DNA of 64,000 nucleotides from CAXXOK01 sp963675925 (GCA_963675925.2 CAXXIB010000006.1:1-64000), one strand, 5' to 3'. Numbered from the stretch's first letter, positions 18,569-27,169 are shown. Program-made: numbers and translations. The notes: generated from the sequence alone by a model not told the origin.

Positions 18569-19207
18569 TTATGCTTGCGTTTGCGCACCGTCTTGTACTA
18601 ATTTCCGATAAATTTCGCGAATTCGAGCCAGTACTTGCTGGGCCGTATCTTTAGTAATACCCTTGGCTTTGAGATCTGAAACTGTGAAAACCTCGCCAAA
18701 ATAGCAGTGCGTTGTGCGAAACAAGCGGGGCTTTTCCTGGATGTAGGCTGGTAGGATGGGTACGCCGGATTGCAAAGCAATCATAGCCACACCGCCTTCC
18801 ATATCCTCCATCACACCGTCGCGATAGCGCGTGCCTTCGGGGAATATGCATAGCACATGTCCTTGCTTTAGCACTTGCAGGGACTCACGAAGGGCTTTCA
18901 TATCGGTGTTATAACGGCTGACAGGTATCATATGAATGCGGTTGAATAAAAATCGCAGGATGGGGTTTTTGGTCAGGTCATCCTTGCCCAAAAAGCGAAC
19001 TTGATACTTGCGGCAGGCATAGCCGACGATGATCGGATCCAGCATGGACAGGTGATTGCCGATAACGATATACGGCGCGTCCAAATTGGCACGCTCTGGA
19101 TAGTGATACTTGATCGGTATGAAAATGCGAAATACAATACTGGCTAAAAAGACCACAAAAGCATATAAAAGCGAAAACCGGCTGGATTTGGCGGTGGCAT
19201 CCTTCAT
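18569..19207 (-). CDS. plsC: 1-acyl-sn-glycerol-3-phosphate acyltransferase
   Basis: It makes phosphatidic acid by acylating lysophosphatidic acid at the membrane. The NHLSMLDP sequence contains the catalytic NHxxxxD motif and FPEGTRYRDG is the glycerol-phosphate-binding motif. A hydrophobic N-terminal helix (about residues 10-30) would anchor it. It has 212 residues. Its ATG overlaps the cmk stop by 4 nt, and ispH-rpsA follows 93 nt after its stop. The order cmk-plsC-ispH-rpsA is common in Clostridia. Confidence 0.93.
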   Translation of the reverse strand: MKDATAKSSRFSLLYAFVVFLASIVFRIFIPIKYHYPERANLDAPYIVIGNHLSMLDPIIVGYACRKYQVRFLGKDDLTKNPILRFLFNRIHMIPVSRYNTDMKALRESLQVLKQGHVLCIFPEGTRYRDGVMEDMEGGVAMIALQSGVPILPAYIQEKPRLFRTTHCYFGEVFTVSDLKAKGITKDTAQQVLARIREIYRKLVQDGAQTQA

Positions 19208-19881
19208 AGCCTGTCCTCCAAGCGCTGGATGATTTCTGCAACCGTTTGCTCCCGCACATAGTTGGTGTTGTCGATAATCACGGCATCGTCCGCCGGGCGC
19301 AGGGGATCGATCGCCCGGGTGGAATCCTGATGATCGCGGGCGATGACATCGGCCAGAACGCTTTCATAATCAGCATCCTGTCCGTTTTCCAGCATTTGAT
19401 CATACCGCCGCTTGGCCCGTTCTTCCGGCGCGGCGGTCAGGAATATTTTCAGCGTCGCGTCCGTCAGCACTTTGGTACCGATATCGCGGCCATCGACAAT
19501 CATAGACCGTGTTTTGGCAAGCGCTTGCTGCTTTTTCACCATAAACGCGCGTACCGCGCCGCACTTGGAGCTGGTAGATGCGGCAAACGAAATCTCCGGC
19601 GTGCGGATTTTATCGGTGACATCCACTCCGTTGACCAGAGTGTGCTGCATGCCGCTATCTTGTAAGTCTACATCAATATCGGTGCGCTCTACCAAGGCAG
19701 CAAGGGCCGCTTCATCAGCGGGATCAATGCCCTCCAAAAGCGCTTGATACGCAAAGGCACGGTACATTGCGCCCGTGTCTAAATGGAGTATTCCCAGTTG
19801 TTTAGCTACATCGTCTGCCACGGTCGATTTTCCGGCGCCGCCGGGGCCGTCCAGTGCAATGGTAAAATGTTTAGCCGTCAT
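19204..19881 (-). CDS. cmk: Cytidylate kinase
   Basis: It phosphorylates CMP and dCMP with ATP. The P-loop ALDGPGGAGKST is near the N terminus, and YRAFAYQAL and IVDGRDIGTKV (substrate binding) follow. ATG 19881 is chosen because it overlaps the stop of the upstream hutP-like gene as ATGA; the ORF itself is open up to 19908. 225 residues is normal. It is co-translated with plsC, whose start overlaps its stop. Confidence 0.95.
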   Translation of the reverse strand: MTAKHFTIALDGPGGAGKSTVADDVAKQLGILHLDTGAMYRAFAYQALLEGIDPADEAALAALVERTDIDVDLQDSGMQHTLVNGVDVTDKIRTPEISFAASTSSKCGAVRAFMVKKQQALAKTRSMIVDGRDIGTKVLTDATLKIFLTAAPEERAKRRYDQMLENGQDADYESVLADVIARDHQDSTRAIDPLRPADDAVIIDNTNYVREQTVAEIIQRLEDRL

Positions 19882-20300
19882 ATGGCGCGGTGCCCCAATC
19901 CGATACAAATTTCATCCAGATGACCAAGACCGACGCCGAAATAGACGGCAACGGCAACATGATCCTTGTAGCGTGCTACGCCGATTTTGCCGCCGACGTT
20001 CATCCCAAGCGCCTTGGTGGTAATCTGGGTGAGTGCTTCCCTGGCTGCGCCGGCAACGCCGCCTTCTTCCAGGTGACTTTCGTTTATTAACCCTTCGCGC
20101 TTGGCGGCGACCACCGTGCGCTCGATAATACGGATGATGGACGGCACAAACTCGCCGCCAAAATCCACAGCAGCTGCCGAAATATCCTGCTGTAAAAGGG
20201 TTTTCTTCATTTGCGTTTCTTCATCGCGCGAACGGGTGGTGCTCATCAAAATCGCCGCGCGGGCAACATCCCTGCTGCCGGGTATGCTCAAGTTGGGCAT
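19878..20300 (-). CDS. HutP-family RNA-binding regulator homologue
   Basis: HutP of Bacillus is a histidine- and Mg-dependent antiterminator that binds hut mRNA. This 140-residue protein has a family-like core: RSRDEE near residue 25, INESHLEEGG (His76), a beta-rich GGKIGVARYKDHVAVAVYFG segment, and an end with GLGH twice (His127, His137). In Bacillus HutP, as remembered, His73, His77 and His138 bind the metal. Here the +4 histidine after ESH is Gly80, so ligand binding may differ. ATG 20300 follows AAAGGGAG. It heads the cmk-plsC-ispH/rpsA operon, not a hut operon. Confidence 0.75.
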   Translation of the reverse strand: MPNLSIPGSRDVARAAILMSTTRSRDEETQMKKTLLQQDISAAAVDFGGEFVPSIIRIIERTVVAAKREGLINESHLEEGGVAGAAREALTQITTKALGMNVGGKIGVARYKDHVAVAVYFGVGLGHLDEICIGLGHRAI

Positions 20301-20516
20301 ATAAGCTCCCTTTCAAAGGTGAACTTGGACAAAACAATCCCAAAGTGCCGCTGCGTCACGTTTTTCACCCGCTATGTATAAGCAGGTTGGTACTCTGTCA
20401 CGCACTTTTGTCTTCCCCTAACGTAAAGCTACGGGGGCTTGACATCCGTGCGTGAACGCAAGTTCCATTTGTGAAGTGTCGGTAAAAACTAGACGCTGGC
20501 GTACACTTCAGGAACA
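20301..20516 (-). promoter_or_regulatory. Highly structured 5' leader RNA with mutually exclusive pairings
   Basis: The leader runs from the probable transcription start (about 20516) to the hutP-like ATG. Pairings, in plus-strand coordinates: GTTCC/GGAAC (20462-20466, 20511-20515) with TGAAGTGT/ACACTTCA (20472-20479, 20503-20510); CGTA/TACG plus CCCC/GGGG (20415-20437); GACAAAA/TTTTGTC (20328-20334, 20406-20412) over GTGC/GCAC (20345-20348, 20402-20405); ACCCGCT/AGCAGGT (20367-20373, 20381-20387); CCTTT/AAAGG at the ribosome-binding site (20309-20319). Alternatives are TTCACC/GGTGAA (20364-20369, 20318-20323) and TCACGCAC/GTGCGTGA (20398-20405, 20448-20455). It matches no riboswitch class I recognise. 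Confidence 0.6.
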
Positions 20517-20522
20517 GTTATT

Positions 20523-20551
20523 ATTATAAGCTTTCCGCTGATTTGCGTCAA
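20523..20551 (-). promoter_or_regulatory. Promoter of the hutP-like/cmk/plsC/ispH-rpsA operon
   Basis: On the minus strand TTGACG (plus 20546-20551) and TATAAT (plus 20523-20528) are 17 nt apart, a near-consensus vegetative promoter. Transcription would begin near 20516, exactly at the base of the first large leader stem. Confidence 0.75.
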
Positions 20552-20617
20552 GCCGTTGACGGCAGTTGCGGTGGCGGGTATACTGCTCCATGAAGTTGAT
20601 TGTAAGGGGACGCAAAC

Positions 20618-21547
20618 GTGCAAAAACAAAGCGACAACAGGGCAATGCAGGGGTACCTGGCCATCACGGTTTGTATCGTGGGGATCTCGTTTTCACCGCT
20701 TTTTTACAAAATGGGGTTCCGCACCGGGCTAAACGCCTTATGGCTGAACGTATTTCGGCTTGGGATTACGGTTACGATCATGGCGGCGATTACACTCTTT
20801 AACCCTAAGCATAGAAAAGCGCTGTTTTCGGTCCCGAAGCGCTCGTTTTGGATTAGCGCGCTGGCGGGAACGCTGCTGGCGTTTCACCTTAATGGCTGGG
20901 CGCTTTCCCTGGTGTATACCGATGCGTTTGCCGCCTCGACCATCCTGGGCACCTATGTGCTTTTGACAGTGATTTTTTCCGCCTTGCTTCTCAAAGAAAA
21001 GACCTCCAAAGGGGCGCTGGCAGGGCTGATTGCCGCAACGGCCGGCGTGGTCATCTGTAATCTTGGCGGCGGGTTCGGCCACCTGAGCGGCAATATGCTG
21101 GCGCTGTTTGCTGCTGTAACCGAAGCACTGTATGTGCTGTGCGGGCGCAAGGCGCGTGCCGATATGGGCGCGATTACCTACACCACGATATTGTACGCGT
21201 TTACGCTGCTATGGATGATAATCATCGCTCTATTTACAGGAATTCCTGCCAGTGTGCCGATGGAAGGCCTGTTTTGGGCGGGGATGCTGGCGGTGGTATC
21301 CACACTGCTTGGGCACAGCATGGCCAGCGTGTCGCTGAAGTATTTCAAAGCCACGACGGTATCTGCGCTGATGATGTCGGGCATCGTGACCGGCCCGCTG
21401 ATCGTGTTTTTGTTCCTGGGTGATGTGCCCACGCTGTTTTCTGCCATCGGCGGCACAATCATCATCCTGGGTTTGGCCTGGTACCTGCGTGTGGAACAAA
21501 AAGAAGCCAAAGCTGCCATGCAAACACGGGCAGCCATCATGGAATAA
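20618..21547 (+). CDS. EamA-family (DMT) transporter
   Basis: A ten-helix drug/metabolite transporter made of two EamA repeats (about residues 10-145 and 160-300), probably exporting a small metabolite. GTG 20618 is set by AAGGGG at 20604-20609. It is 309 residues. The gene stands alone, divergent from the hutP-like operon, and ends at a strong bidirectional terminator. The substrate cannot be told. Confidence 0.9.
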   Translation: MQKQSDNRAMQGYLAITVCIVGISFSPLFYKMGFRTGLNALWLNVFRLGITVTIMAAITLFNPKHRKALFSVPKRSFWISALAGTLLAFHLNGWALSLVYTDAFAASTILGTYVLLTVIFSALLLKEKTSKGALAGLIAATAGVVICNLGGGFGHLSGNMLALFAAVTEALYVLCGRKARADMGAITYTTILYAFTLLWMIIIALFTGIPASVPMEGLFWAGMLAVVSTLLGHSMASVSLKYFKATTVSALMMSGIVTGPLIVFLFLGDVPTLFSAIGGTIIILGLAWYLRVEQKEAKAAMQTRAAIME

Positions 21548-21560
21548 GGAATTTAATCAG

Positions 21561-21598
21561 AAAACGGCGGGGGCAGTCTAGTGCCTCCGCCGGTTTTT
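21561..21598. terminator. Bidirectional terminator
   Basis: CGGCGGGGGCA (21565-21575) pairs with TGCCTCCGCCG (21582-21592), with AAAA before and TTTTT after. It lies between the convergent EamA and dGTPase-like genes and overlaps the end of the latter. Confidence 0.85.
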
Positions 21599-22841
21599 AT
21601 ATGGATTCGTAGGTGATGGTCTCGTTGAACAAATCGATGGCGAAGCGGTCGGTCATGCTGGAGATATAGTCCAGAATCGCCTGTATGTAGAACTCCTGTG
21701 ACGGTAAATCGCCGTATATTTTCCGGTTAACGCATTGCCGGGACATCAGTCGCAGCTCCCCGGCCGGAACAAACTCCGGATGGCAGTACCGCGCCAGCCA
21801 TTTCTTGAAATACTCCACGGTCTTGGGGTAAATCTGGCCTTTTTTGTCAAGCACAATCCAGGTTTGCCGGCCGTCGTAGCAATCGACCAGCAAGCTGAAG
21901 ATTTGCGAAATCACCAGCTCGCTGTACTTACGGAACGGTTCCTGTCGTGGGTGTTTGTAGATGTATTTGTAGTTAAACTCCTTGATGGCGTTGAGCTGGT
22001 GGCTCATGGTGGGGCTGAGCGCAATGCCGCTCTCCGGGGAGGAATGCTTGCAGATATCGGTGATCATGTTGTACATAATAACCGTTGTGTTCATCACATT
22101 GGCATCGTTTTCCCGTGCCATCAAAAGCAGTTCGTCTTTCTGAGGCTGTTCCAGAAAGCCTAAATGAATCGCATCTTCAATGTCGCGGCCTAAATAAGCG
22201 ATTTTGTCGGAGATTTTGACGACGCAGCCTTCCCAGGTCGCCGCCTGGAACTTGCCTGGCTGGTCAAACTCCTGCAAAGGCATCAGAGTTTTACGCGGAA
22301 CAAGCCCGTTTTCATCCACCTCGCCGCAGTGGGAGATAATGCCGTCGCGCACTGCATAGGTCAGACCTAGGTTCTTGTGCTTGCGGTACTCATCTTCCAG
22401 CAGTTCGATATCATCCACAAAGCGCAGGCTGTTGCGCTCGTGCCAGAAGTTAATCCCCAGATGCTCTTTGGCAAGGTCTTTTAAAACGACTTCGCCCTGA
22501 TGCCCAAACGGGGCATGTCCCAGATCATGCCCGGTGGCGATGGCTTTGGTCAGTTCTTCGTTGAGACCCAAAAACTTGGCGATGGTGGTCGCGACCGATT
22601 CCACATGCTGCACATGCTCCATCCGGGTGCAAATATGGTCGTTTTCAATGTTGAAAAACACCTGTGTTTTATGCTTCAGGCGGCGATAGGCCTTGGAGTG
22701 AAGGATGCGGGTATAGTCGCGCGCAAAAGGACTGCGTATATCATCGGTGCGGGCGTTGAGCATGCCCTGCCGCTGAATGAGCTGGTCCCATTGCGGGTGG
22801 GCGGGGGTTGCGGCGACGTCTTTGAAGCGATTGCTCTGCAT
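21597..22841 (-). CDS. dGTP triphosphohydrolase-like HD-domain protein
   Basis: An HD-superfamily nucleotide phosphohydrolase of the Dgt type, which splits dNTPs to nucleosides and triphosphate. HSKAYRRLKHKTQVF, the metal-binding RMEHVQHV and the GHDLGHAPFGHQGE HD signature are all present, followed by a helical C-terminal part. The length is 414 residues. It is transcribed leftward and lies 116 nt downstream of the his operon, beyond that operon's terminator, so it probably has its own promoter. Preferred dNTP unknown. Confidence 0.93.
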   Translation of the reverse strand: MQSNRFKDVAATPAHPQWDQLIQRQGMLNARTDDIRSPFARDYTRILHSKAYRRLKHKTQVFFNIENDHICTRMEHVQHVESVATTIAKFLGLNEELTKAIATGHDLGHAPFGHQGEVVLKDLAKEHLGINFWHERNSLRFVDDIELLEDEYRKHKNLGLTYAVRDGIISHCGEVDENGLVPRKTLMPLQEFDQPGKFQAATWEGCVVKISDKIAYLGRDIEDAIHLGFLEQPQKDELLLMARENDANVMNTTVIMYNMITDICKHSSPESGIALSPTMSHQLNAIKEFNYKYIYKHPRQEPFRKYSELVISQIFSLLVDCYDGRQTWIVLDKKGQIYPKTVEYFKKWLARYCHPEFVPAGELRLMSRQCVNRKIYGDLPSQEFYIQAILDYISSMTDRFAIDLFNETITYESI

Positions 22842-22918
22842 GGCCGTACTCCTTCATGGGTGCTGATGTAATTCGTGCTGTATCTATGCTGATTATACCA
22901 CAAGTCTACGCAGAGAAC

Positions 22919-22947
22919 TAAAAAACCGGCGCAACAATCTGCACCGG
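22919..22947 (-). terminator. Terminator of the histidine operon
   Basis: On the minus strand CCGGTGC pairs with GCGCCGG around an 8-nt loop and is followed by TTTTTT. It begins about 10 nt after the hisK stop. Confidence 0.85.
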
Positions 22948-22957
22948 CTCTATACTA

Positions 22958-23818
22958 TCATTCGTGCCATTGAAGCTCGACAGGGTCCCATAGCTGCTTG
23001 CCTGTGCCAAGGCGCAGAACATGTGTAAAGCCTTTTTGTTTCAGCATTGGCAGCACGGATGCAAAGCTGCAATCCAAATCGCGCAGGTCATGGCAATCAG
23101 AGGTCAGGGTTACAGCACCGCCCATCTCGCGCCAGGCATCCAGCAGAAAGTCCGCCGGGTAGGGGAGGGTATCGTATTCTCTGGCGATATTGCCGGTGTT
23201 GACTTCCAGCAGCTTGCAGCCCTGATACGCTTCCTCCAGCGCGCTTAGCGCAGCGCGGCGGTATGCCTTGTCCTGCGTGTTCAGGCCGATTACAGAGGCA
23301 TGTTTGCGCACAAGATCAAAATGGCCGATGATATCGGGTTGATCCGCTTTAACGGATGCACCCACCAGCTGGAAATAAGCCTGTGCCATCGCTATGGCAT
23401 CGCCGGAGAACACCTCTTGCACAAACTGGGTCAGCCTGTCGCGGGGACCGTCTACCGCCTCTTTTTTACCGTCTTCGGCATCGGACAGATAGTGGGTCGA
23501 GCCGATGATGTAATCCAGGTCTTTACGGTTGTCTGCTTTGGCAGCGGGTGGTGTGAGCGCATCCTGCTCAATGCCGATATAAATCCTGGGCGCGATGCCA
23601 AGGGTCTCGTGTGCTTTTTGCAGCGCGCGGAGCTCACCCAAATACGCCTGTCTGGTTTCTATGGACATGCTGTAATCCGGATCAAAGCCCTGATAGCCGT
23701 GCTCTGAAAAGCCGAGGCTGACAAAGCCAAGCTCCTGCGCTTTGCGCACCATAGCGGGGATGCTGTCGCGTCCGTCGCAATAGGTGGAGTGGGTATGTGC
23801 GTTGGATAGAAAGGTCAT
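22958..23818 (-). CDS. hisK: Histidinol-phosphatase, PHP family
   Basis: It removes phosphate from L-histidinol phosphate, the penultimate step of histidine synthesis. The PHP metal-binding motif NAHTHSTYCDG is at the N terminus, followed by GFSEHGY and later HFD and TSDCHD metal ligands. It is 286 residues. As the last gene of the his operon its ATG overlaps the hisIE stop (ATGA). It supplies the phosphatase that the rest of the operon lacks, since hisB here is dehydratase only. Confidence 0.93.
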   Translation of the reverse strand: MTFLSNAHTHSTYCDGRDSIPAMVRKAQELGFVSLGFSEHGYQGFDPDYSMSIETRQAYLGELRALQKAHETLGIAPRIYIGIEQDALTPPAAKADNRKDLDYIIGSTHYLSDAEDGKKEAVDGPRDRLTQFVQEVFSGDAIAMAQAYFQLVGASVKADQPDIIGHFDLVRKHASVIGLNTQDKAYRRAALSALEEAYQGCKLLEVNTGNIAREYDTLPYPADFLLDAWREMGGAVTLTSDCHDLRDLDCSFASVLPMLKQKGFTHVLRLGTGKQLWDPVELQWHE

Positions 23819-24471
23819 TGCATGCGCTCCTGCTTGATTTTGGTATCAACAACATGGCGTTTGGCCAGTTCCTGGACGAGTTCTTCGTATTGTATACCCA
23901 TGTCCGCCATCAACACCAGTGCGTGGTAAGCAAGGTCGCCCAGCTCATACACGGTTTCTTCCTTGTCGCCCTTGGCGGAGGCGATAATCACCTCGGTGCA
24001 TTCTTCGCCGACTTTTTTGAGAATTTTATCCAGCCCCTTATCAAACAGGTAGCTGGTATAGCTGCCCTCTTTCGGGCTTTGCTTACGACCGCGAATCACG
24101 GCATCCAGCGCACTGATGGAAAACGGCTTGATGGTTTCGTTTTCGTACAGCGTTTCAAAAAAACAGCTTTCTGCGCCGGTATGGCAGGCGGGGCCTTGTT
24201 TTTTCACCTCGACCACCAGGGCATCGCCGTCGCAGTCGGCCCGCATGGCAACAATGGTCTGCACGTTACCGCTGGTTTCACCCTTGCGCCAAAGCTGCTT
24301 GCGGCTGCGGCTGTAAAAGCAGGTACGACCCTCGTTTAGGCTGATTTGCAGGCTTTCACGGTTCATATAAGCAAGCGTCAGCACCTCGTGGGTGGCGTAG
24401 TCCTGCACGATGGCCGGAATGAGGCCGTTTTCATCAAATTTGAGTTTGCTTTCGATTTCCTGATATTTCAT
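23815..24471 (-). CDS. hisIE: Bifunctional phosphoribosyl-AMP cyclohydrolase / phosphoribosyl-ATP pyrophosphatase
   Basis: It carries out steps 2 and 3 of histidine synthesis. The N-terminal half (about 1-115) is HisI, with zinc and Mg ligands in MRADCDGDALVV and GPACHTGAESCF. The C-terminal half (about 120-218) is HisE, with KKVGEECTEVIIA and YELGDLAYHALVLM. The fused order and 218 residues are usual. It starts 10 nt after hisF and overlaps hisK. Confidence 0.95.
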   Translation of the reverse strand: MKYQEIESKLKFDENGLIPAIVQDYATHEVLTLAYMNRESLQISLNEGRTCFYSRSRKQLWRKGETSGNVQTIVAMRADCDGDALVVEVKKQGPACHTGAESCFFETLYENETIKPFSISALDAVIRGRKQSPKEGSYTSYLFDKGLDKILKKVGEECTEVIIASAKGDKEETVYELGDLAYHALVLMADMGIQYEELVQELAKRHVVDTKIKQERMQ

Positions 24472-24481
24472 AGTGCCTCCG

Positions 24482-25237
24482 TTATATCCGCATGGGGATA
24501 TCGTTTTGACTGAGCAGTGTTTTTAGGTCCTTGATATCCACCTCGCGGGAGTGGAATATGCTGGCTGCAAGCCCCGCATCAACGCGCGGAAGCTGAAACA
24601 GGGTGATAAAATCCTCCGGCTTGCCTGCACCGCCCGAAGCGATCAGGGGCAGTTGTACTGCGTCGCCGATGGCAGACAGCATTTCTAAATCAAAGCCGCC
24701 GCGTACGCCGTCGGTATCAATGGAGTTGACAACCACTTCGCCCGCGCCGGACTGCTCTCCGAATTTGACCCATTCCACAGCGTCCAGCCCGGTATCTTCG
24801 CGGCCGCCTTTGGCAAACACGTGGAAGGAGCCGCCTACGCGTTTTACATCCATGGACAGCACCACGCACTGGTCGCCATAGCGTTTGGCGGCCTCGGCGA
24901 TGAGCTTGGGGTTGCGTATCGCACCGGAGTTTACGCTGACCTTGTCCGCCCCGCACTTTAAGACGCGGTCGAAGTCGCTTAAGCTGTTAATACTGCCGCC
25001 GACCGTAAGAGGGATAAATACCTGTGCCGCCACTTGTTTTAGCGCATCGGCAAACAGGGGGCGGCCTTCAAAGCTTGCGGTGATATCGTAAAATACCAGT
25101 TCGTCTGCGCCGGATTGGTTGTAAAACGATGCCAGCACCACGGGATCTTCCACGTCGCGTAAGCCTTCGAAATTCACGCCTTTGACCACGCGGCCGTTTC
25201 TCACATCCAGGCAGGGGATAATGCGTTTGGTTAGCAT
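24482..25237 (-). CDS. hisF: Imidazole glycerol phosphate synthase, cyclase subunit
   Basis: A (beta/alpha)8 barrel that, with HisH-supplied ammonia, turns PRFAR into imidazole glycerol phosphate and AICAR. The CLDVRNGRVVKGVNF start holds the catalytic Asp11, and VVVNSIDTDGVRGG holds the second catalytic Asp. It is 251 residues. Its ATG shares one base with the hisA stop (TGATG). Confidence 0.97.
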   Translation of the reverse strand: MLTKRIIPCLDVRNGRVVKGVNFEGLRDVEDPVVLASFYNQSGADELVFYDITASFEGRPLFADALKQVAAQVFIPLTVGGSINSLSDFDRVLKCGADKVSVNSGAIRNPKLIAEAAKRYGDQCVVLSMDVKRVGGSFHVFAKGGREDTGLDAVEWVKFGEQSGAGEVVVNSIDTDGVRGGFDLEMLSAIGDAVQLPLIASGGAGKPEDFITLFQLPRVDAGLAASIFHSREVDIKDLKTLLSQNDIPMRI

Positions 25238-25956
25238 CAGGCGTCTCCTTTGGCGATGGTCAGCGCTCGTTTGAGCGACAGTGTGCCCGCATACAGCGCT
25301 TTGCCGATGATCGCGCCAAACATGTCCAAATCCCGCAGGGATTTAATTTCATCTTCTCCTGTGATGCCGCCCGAAGCGATAATGTTCAGCCCTTGAATGG
25401 TCGAAAGCTGCTTGTACGCGCTTAGGTTGGTGCCGGACAGCAGACCGTCCTTGGCAATATCGGTATAGATCACTGTGGATATGCCGACGTCGCGTATCTG
25501 CTGGCAGAAGGTAAAGCCTTGCAGTGCGGATGTTTCGGTCCAGCCGTGCGTGGCGACCATGCCATCCTTCACATCCACGCCTACGGCAAGGTGATCGCCG
25601 TATTTCGCGCCCATTTTTTGTGTAAACGCAAAGTCTTTCACGGCGACAGTGCCCAGGATTACGCGCTTTGCGCCCAGTTTCAGCGTGTCTTTGATGGCGG
25701 CTTCATCGCGGATGCCGCCGCCGACTTCAACCTCTAATGGAAGCTTGCACAGGGCGCGGATGGCATCGCGGTTTTTGGGACTGCCGTCTTTCGCGCCGTC
25801 CAAATCTACCACATGCAGCTGGGTTGCCCCGGCATACAGGAAGCCCTTGGCGGTGTCCACGGGATCATCGGAATAGACGGTCATTACGTCGTAATCGCCC
25901 TGTTGCAGACGCACTACGCGGCCGTCGCGCAGGTCAATAGCGGGGAAAATTAGCAT
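25237..25956 (-). CDS. hisA: ProFAR isomerase (HisA)
   Basis: It isomerises ProFAR to PRFAR by an Amadori rearrangement. FPAIDLRDGRVVRLQQG has the catalytic Asp8, and VIYTDIAKDG has the second Asp. ATG 25956 is used because the barrel starts there; the extra 28 codons upstream are hisH in another frame. It has 239 residues. Its start overlaps the hisH stop by 7 nt. Confidence 0.96.
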   Translation of the reverse strand: MLIFPAIDLRDGRVVRLQQGDYDVMTVYSDDPVDTAKGFLYAGATQLHVVDLDGAKDGSPKNRDAIRALCKLPLEVEVGGGIRDEAAIKDTLKLGAKRVILGTVAVKDFAFTQKMGAKYGDHLAVGVDVKDGMVATHGWTETSALQGFTFCQQIRDVGISTVIYTDIAKDGLLSGTNLSAYKQLSTIQGLNIIASGGITGEDEIKSLRDLDMFGAIIGKALYAGTLSLKRALTIAKGDA

Positions 25957-26573
25957 GATACGGTCGCTCCTTTGGCAAACGCGGCCAGAATGGTTAGCCC
26001 CGTCTCGCCGCTTTTTTCGGGGTGGAACTGCGTGCCGCACACATTGCGGTTGCGAACAATCGCCGGGACGGTCACGCCGTAGTCAGCGGTTGCGACCAGT
26101 GCGGCTTCGCAGTCCGCTGCGTAAAAGCTGTGTACGAAATACACATGATCGCCGGGATGAATATCCTTGAGCAGCGGATCGTCGGGCGTTTGAAAGTCCA
26201 AACTGTTCCAGCCCATATGCGGCACTTTTAAGTCCCCGGTATAGGGGCTCATATCCTGCACATGACCGTGGATTAGACCTAGACCTTCGTGCTCGCCGTA
26301 TTCAAAGCTCTTGTCAAACAGCAGCTGCATGCCCAGGCACACGCCCAGCAGCGGCTTGCCCTGCGCAGCGAGTTCCTGCAAAAGCGTATCCAGTTTCAGC
26401 GCGCGCAGTTTTTCGGCCGCGTCGCCAAACGCGCCCACACCCGGAAGAATGATTTTACTTGCATTTTGCAGGGTTTCCGGGTCGCGGGTCACGACACTGT
26501 CCGCGCCGATGTGCTTAAGCGAACAGGTGAGGGAATACAGGTTGCCTACGCCGTAATCGACAACTGCGATCAT
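25950..26573 (-). CDS. hisH: Imidazole glycerol phosphate synthase, glutaminase subunit
   Basis: A class I glutamine amidotransferase that supplies ammonia to HisF. The nucleophile elbow LLGVCLGMQLLF holds the catalytic Cys, GTQFHPEKSG holds the His and Glu, and VVDYGVGNLYS is the family start. It is 207 residues. Its start overlaps the hisB stop by 4 nt. Confidence 0.97.
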   Translation of the reverse strand: MIAVVDYGVGNLYSLTCSLKHIGADSVVTRDPETLQNASKIILPGVGAFGDAAEKLRALKLDTLLQELAAQGKPLLGVCLGMQLLFDKSFEYGEHEGLGLIHGHVQDMSPYTGDLKVPHMGWNSLDFQTPDDPLLKDIHPGDHVYFVHSFYAADCEAALVATADYGVTVPAIVRNRNVCGTQFHPEKSGETGLTILAAFAKGATVSC

Positions 26574-27169
26574 GCCTTGCCTCCCAAAGTGCCTTTCGTA
26601 GAGGGAATATCGCCTGCAAACGCAGGATCAATCGCCACGGCCTGCCGCAGCGCACGTCCCGCGCCCTTGAACATGGCTTCCACAATGTGGTGCGTGTTCT
26701 CGCCTGCAAGCTGGCGGAGGTGCAGGGTCATCCGGGCCTCTCGTGTCAGCGCCAGAAAAAACTCCTTGACCAGCTCGGTATCAAACGTACCCACCTTTTG
26801 CGAGGGGAGATCAGCCAAAAAGCCCAGCGTGCCGCGTCCGCTTAAATCCACGGCGGTAAGCACCAGCGCTTCGTCCATGGGCAGCGCGCAATCGCCAAAG
26901 CGTGTTACGCCGCGCAAATCACCCAGCGCGGTTTGCAGCGCTTGTCCCAGTGCGATACCGACATCTTCCACGGTGTGGTGGTCGTCCACCTGGGTATCTC
27001 CCGTGCAAGTGATGGCCAAATCCACTCTGGCGTGCTTGGCAAATAGCGTGAGCATGTGATCCAGAAACCCGCACCCGGTGCTGATGTTTGACGCGCCTGT
27101 GCCATCCAGTGCAAGGCGTAGGGTAATGTCGGTTTCCGCTGTTTTGCGGTCAATGCTTGCCTCTCTCAT
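26570..27169 (-). CDS. hisB: Imidazoleglycerol-phosphate dehydratase
   Basis: It dehydrates imidazole glycerol phosphate to imidazole acetol phosphate. The paired Mn-binding repeats are seen as GFLDHMLTLFAKH plus DDHHTVEDVGI, and later THHIVEAMFKG. 199 residues is the monofunctional size with no phosphatase domain, in keeping with hisK in the operon. It overlaps hisC and hisH by 4 nt each. Confidence 0.97.
   Translation of the reverse strand: MREASIDRKTAETDITLRLALDGTGASNISTGCGFLDHMLTLFAKHARVDLAITCTGDTQVDDHHTVEDVGIALGQALQTALGDLRGVTRFGDCALPMDEALVLTAVDLSGRGTLGFLADLPSQKVGTFDTELVKEFFLALTREARMTLHLRQLAGENTHHIVEAMFKGAGRALRQAVAIDPAFAGDIPSTKGTLGGKA

Noticed and set aside
20439..20444. TTGACA on the plus strand as a promoter for the EamA gene
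   Set aside because: No -10 element at a workable distance; the segment is part of the minus-strand leader.
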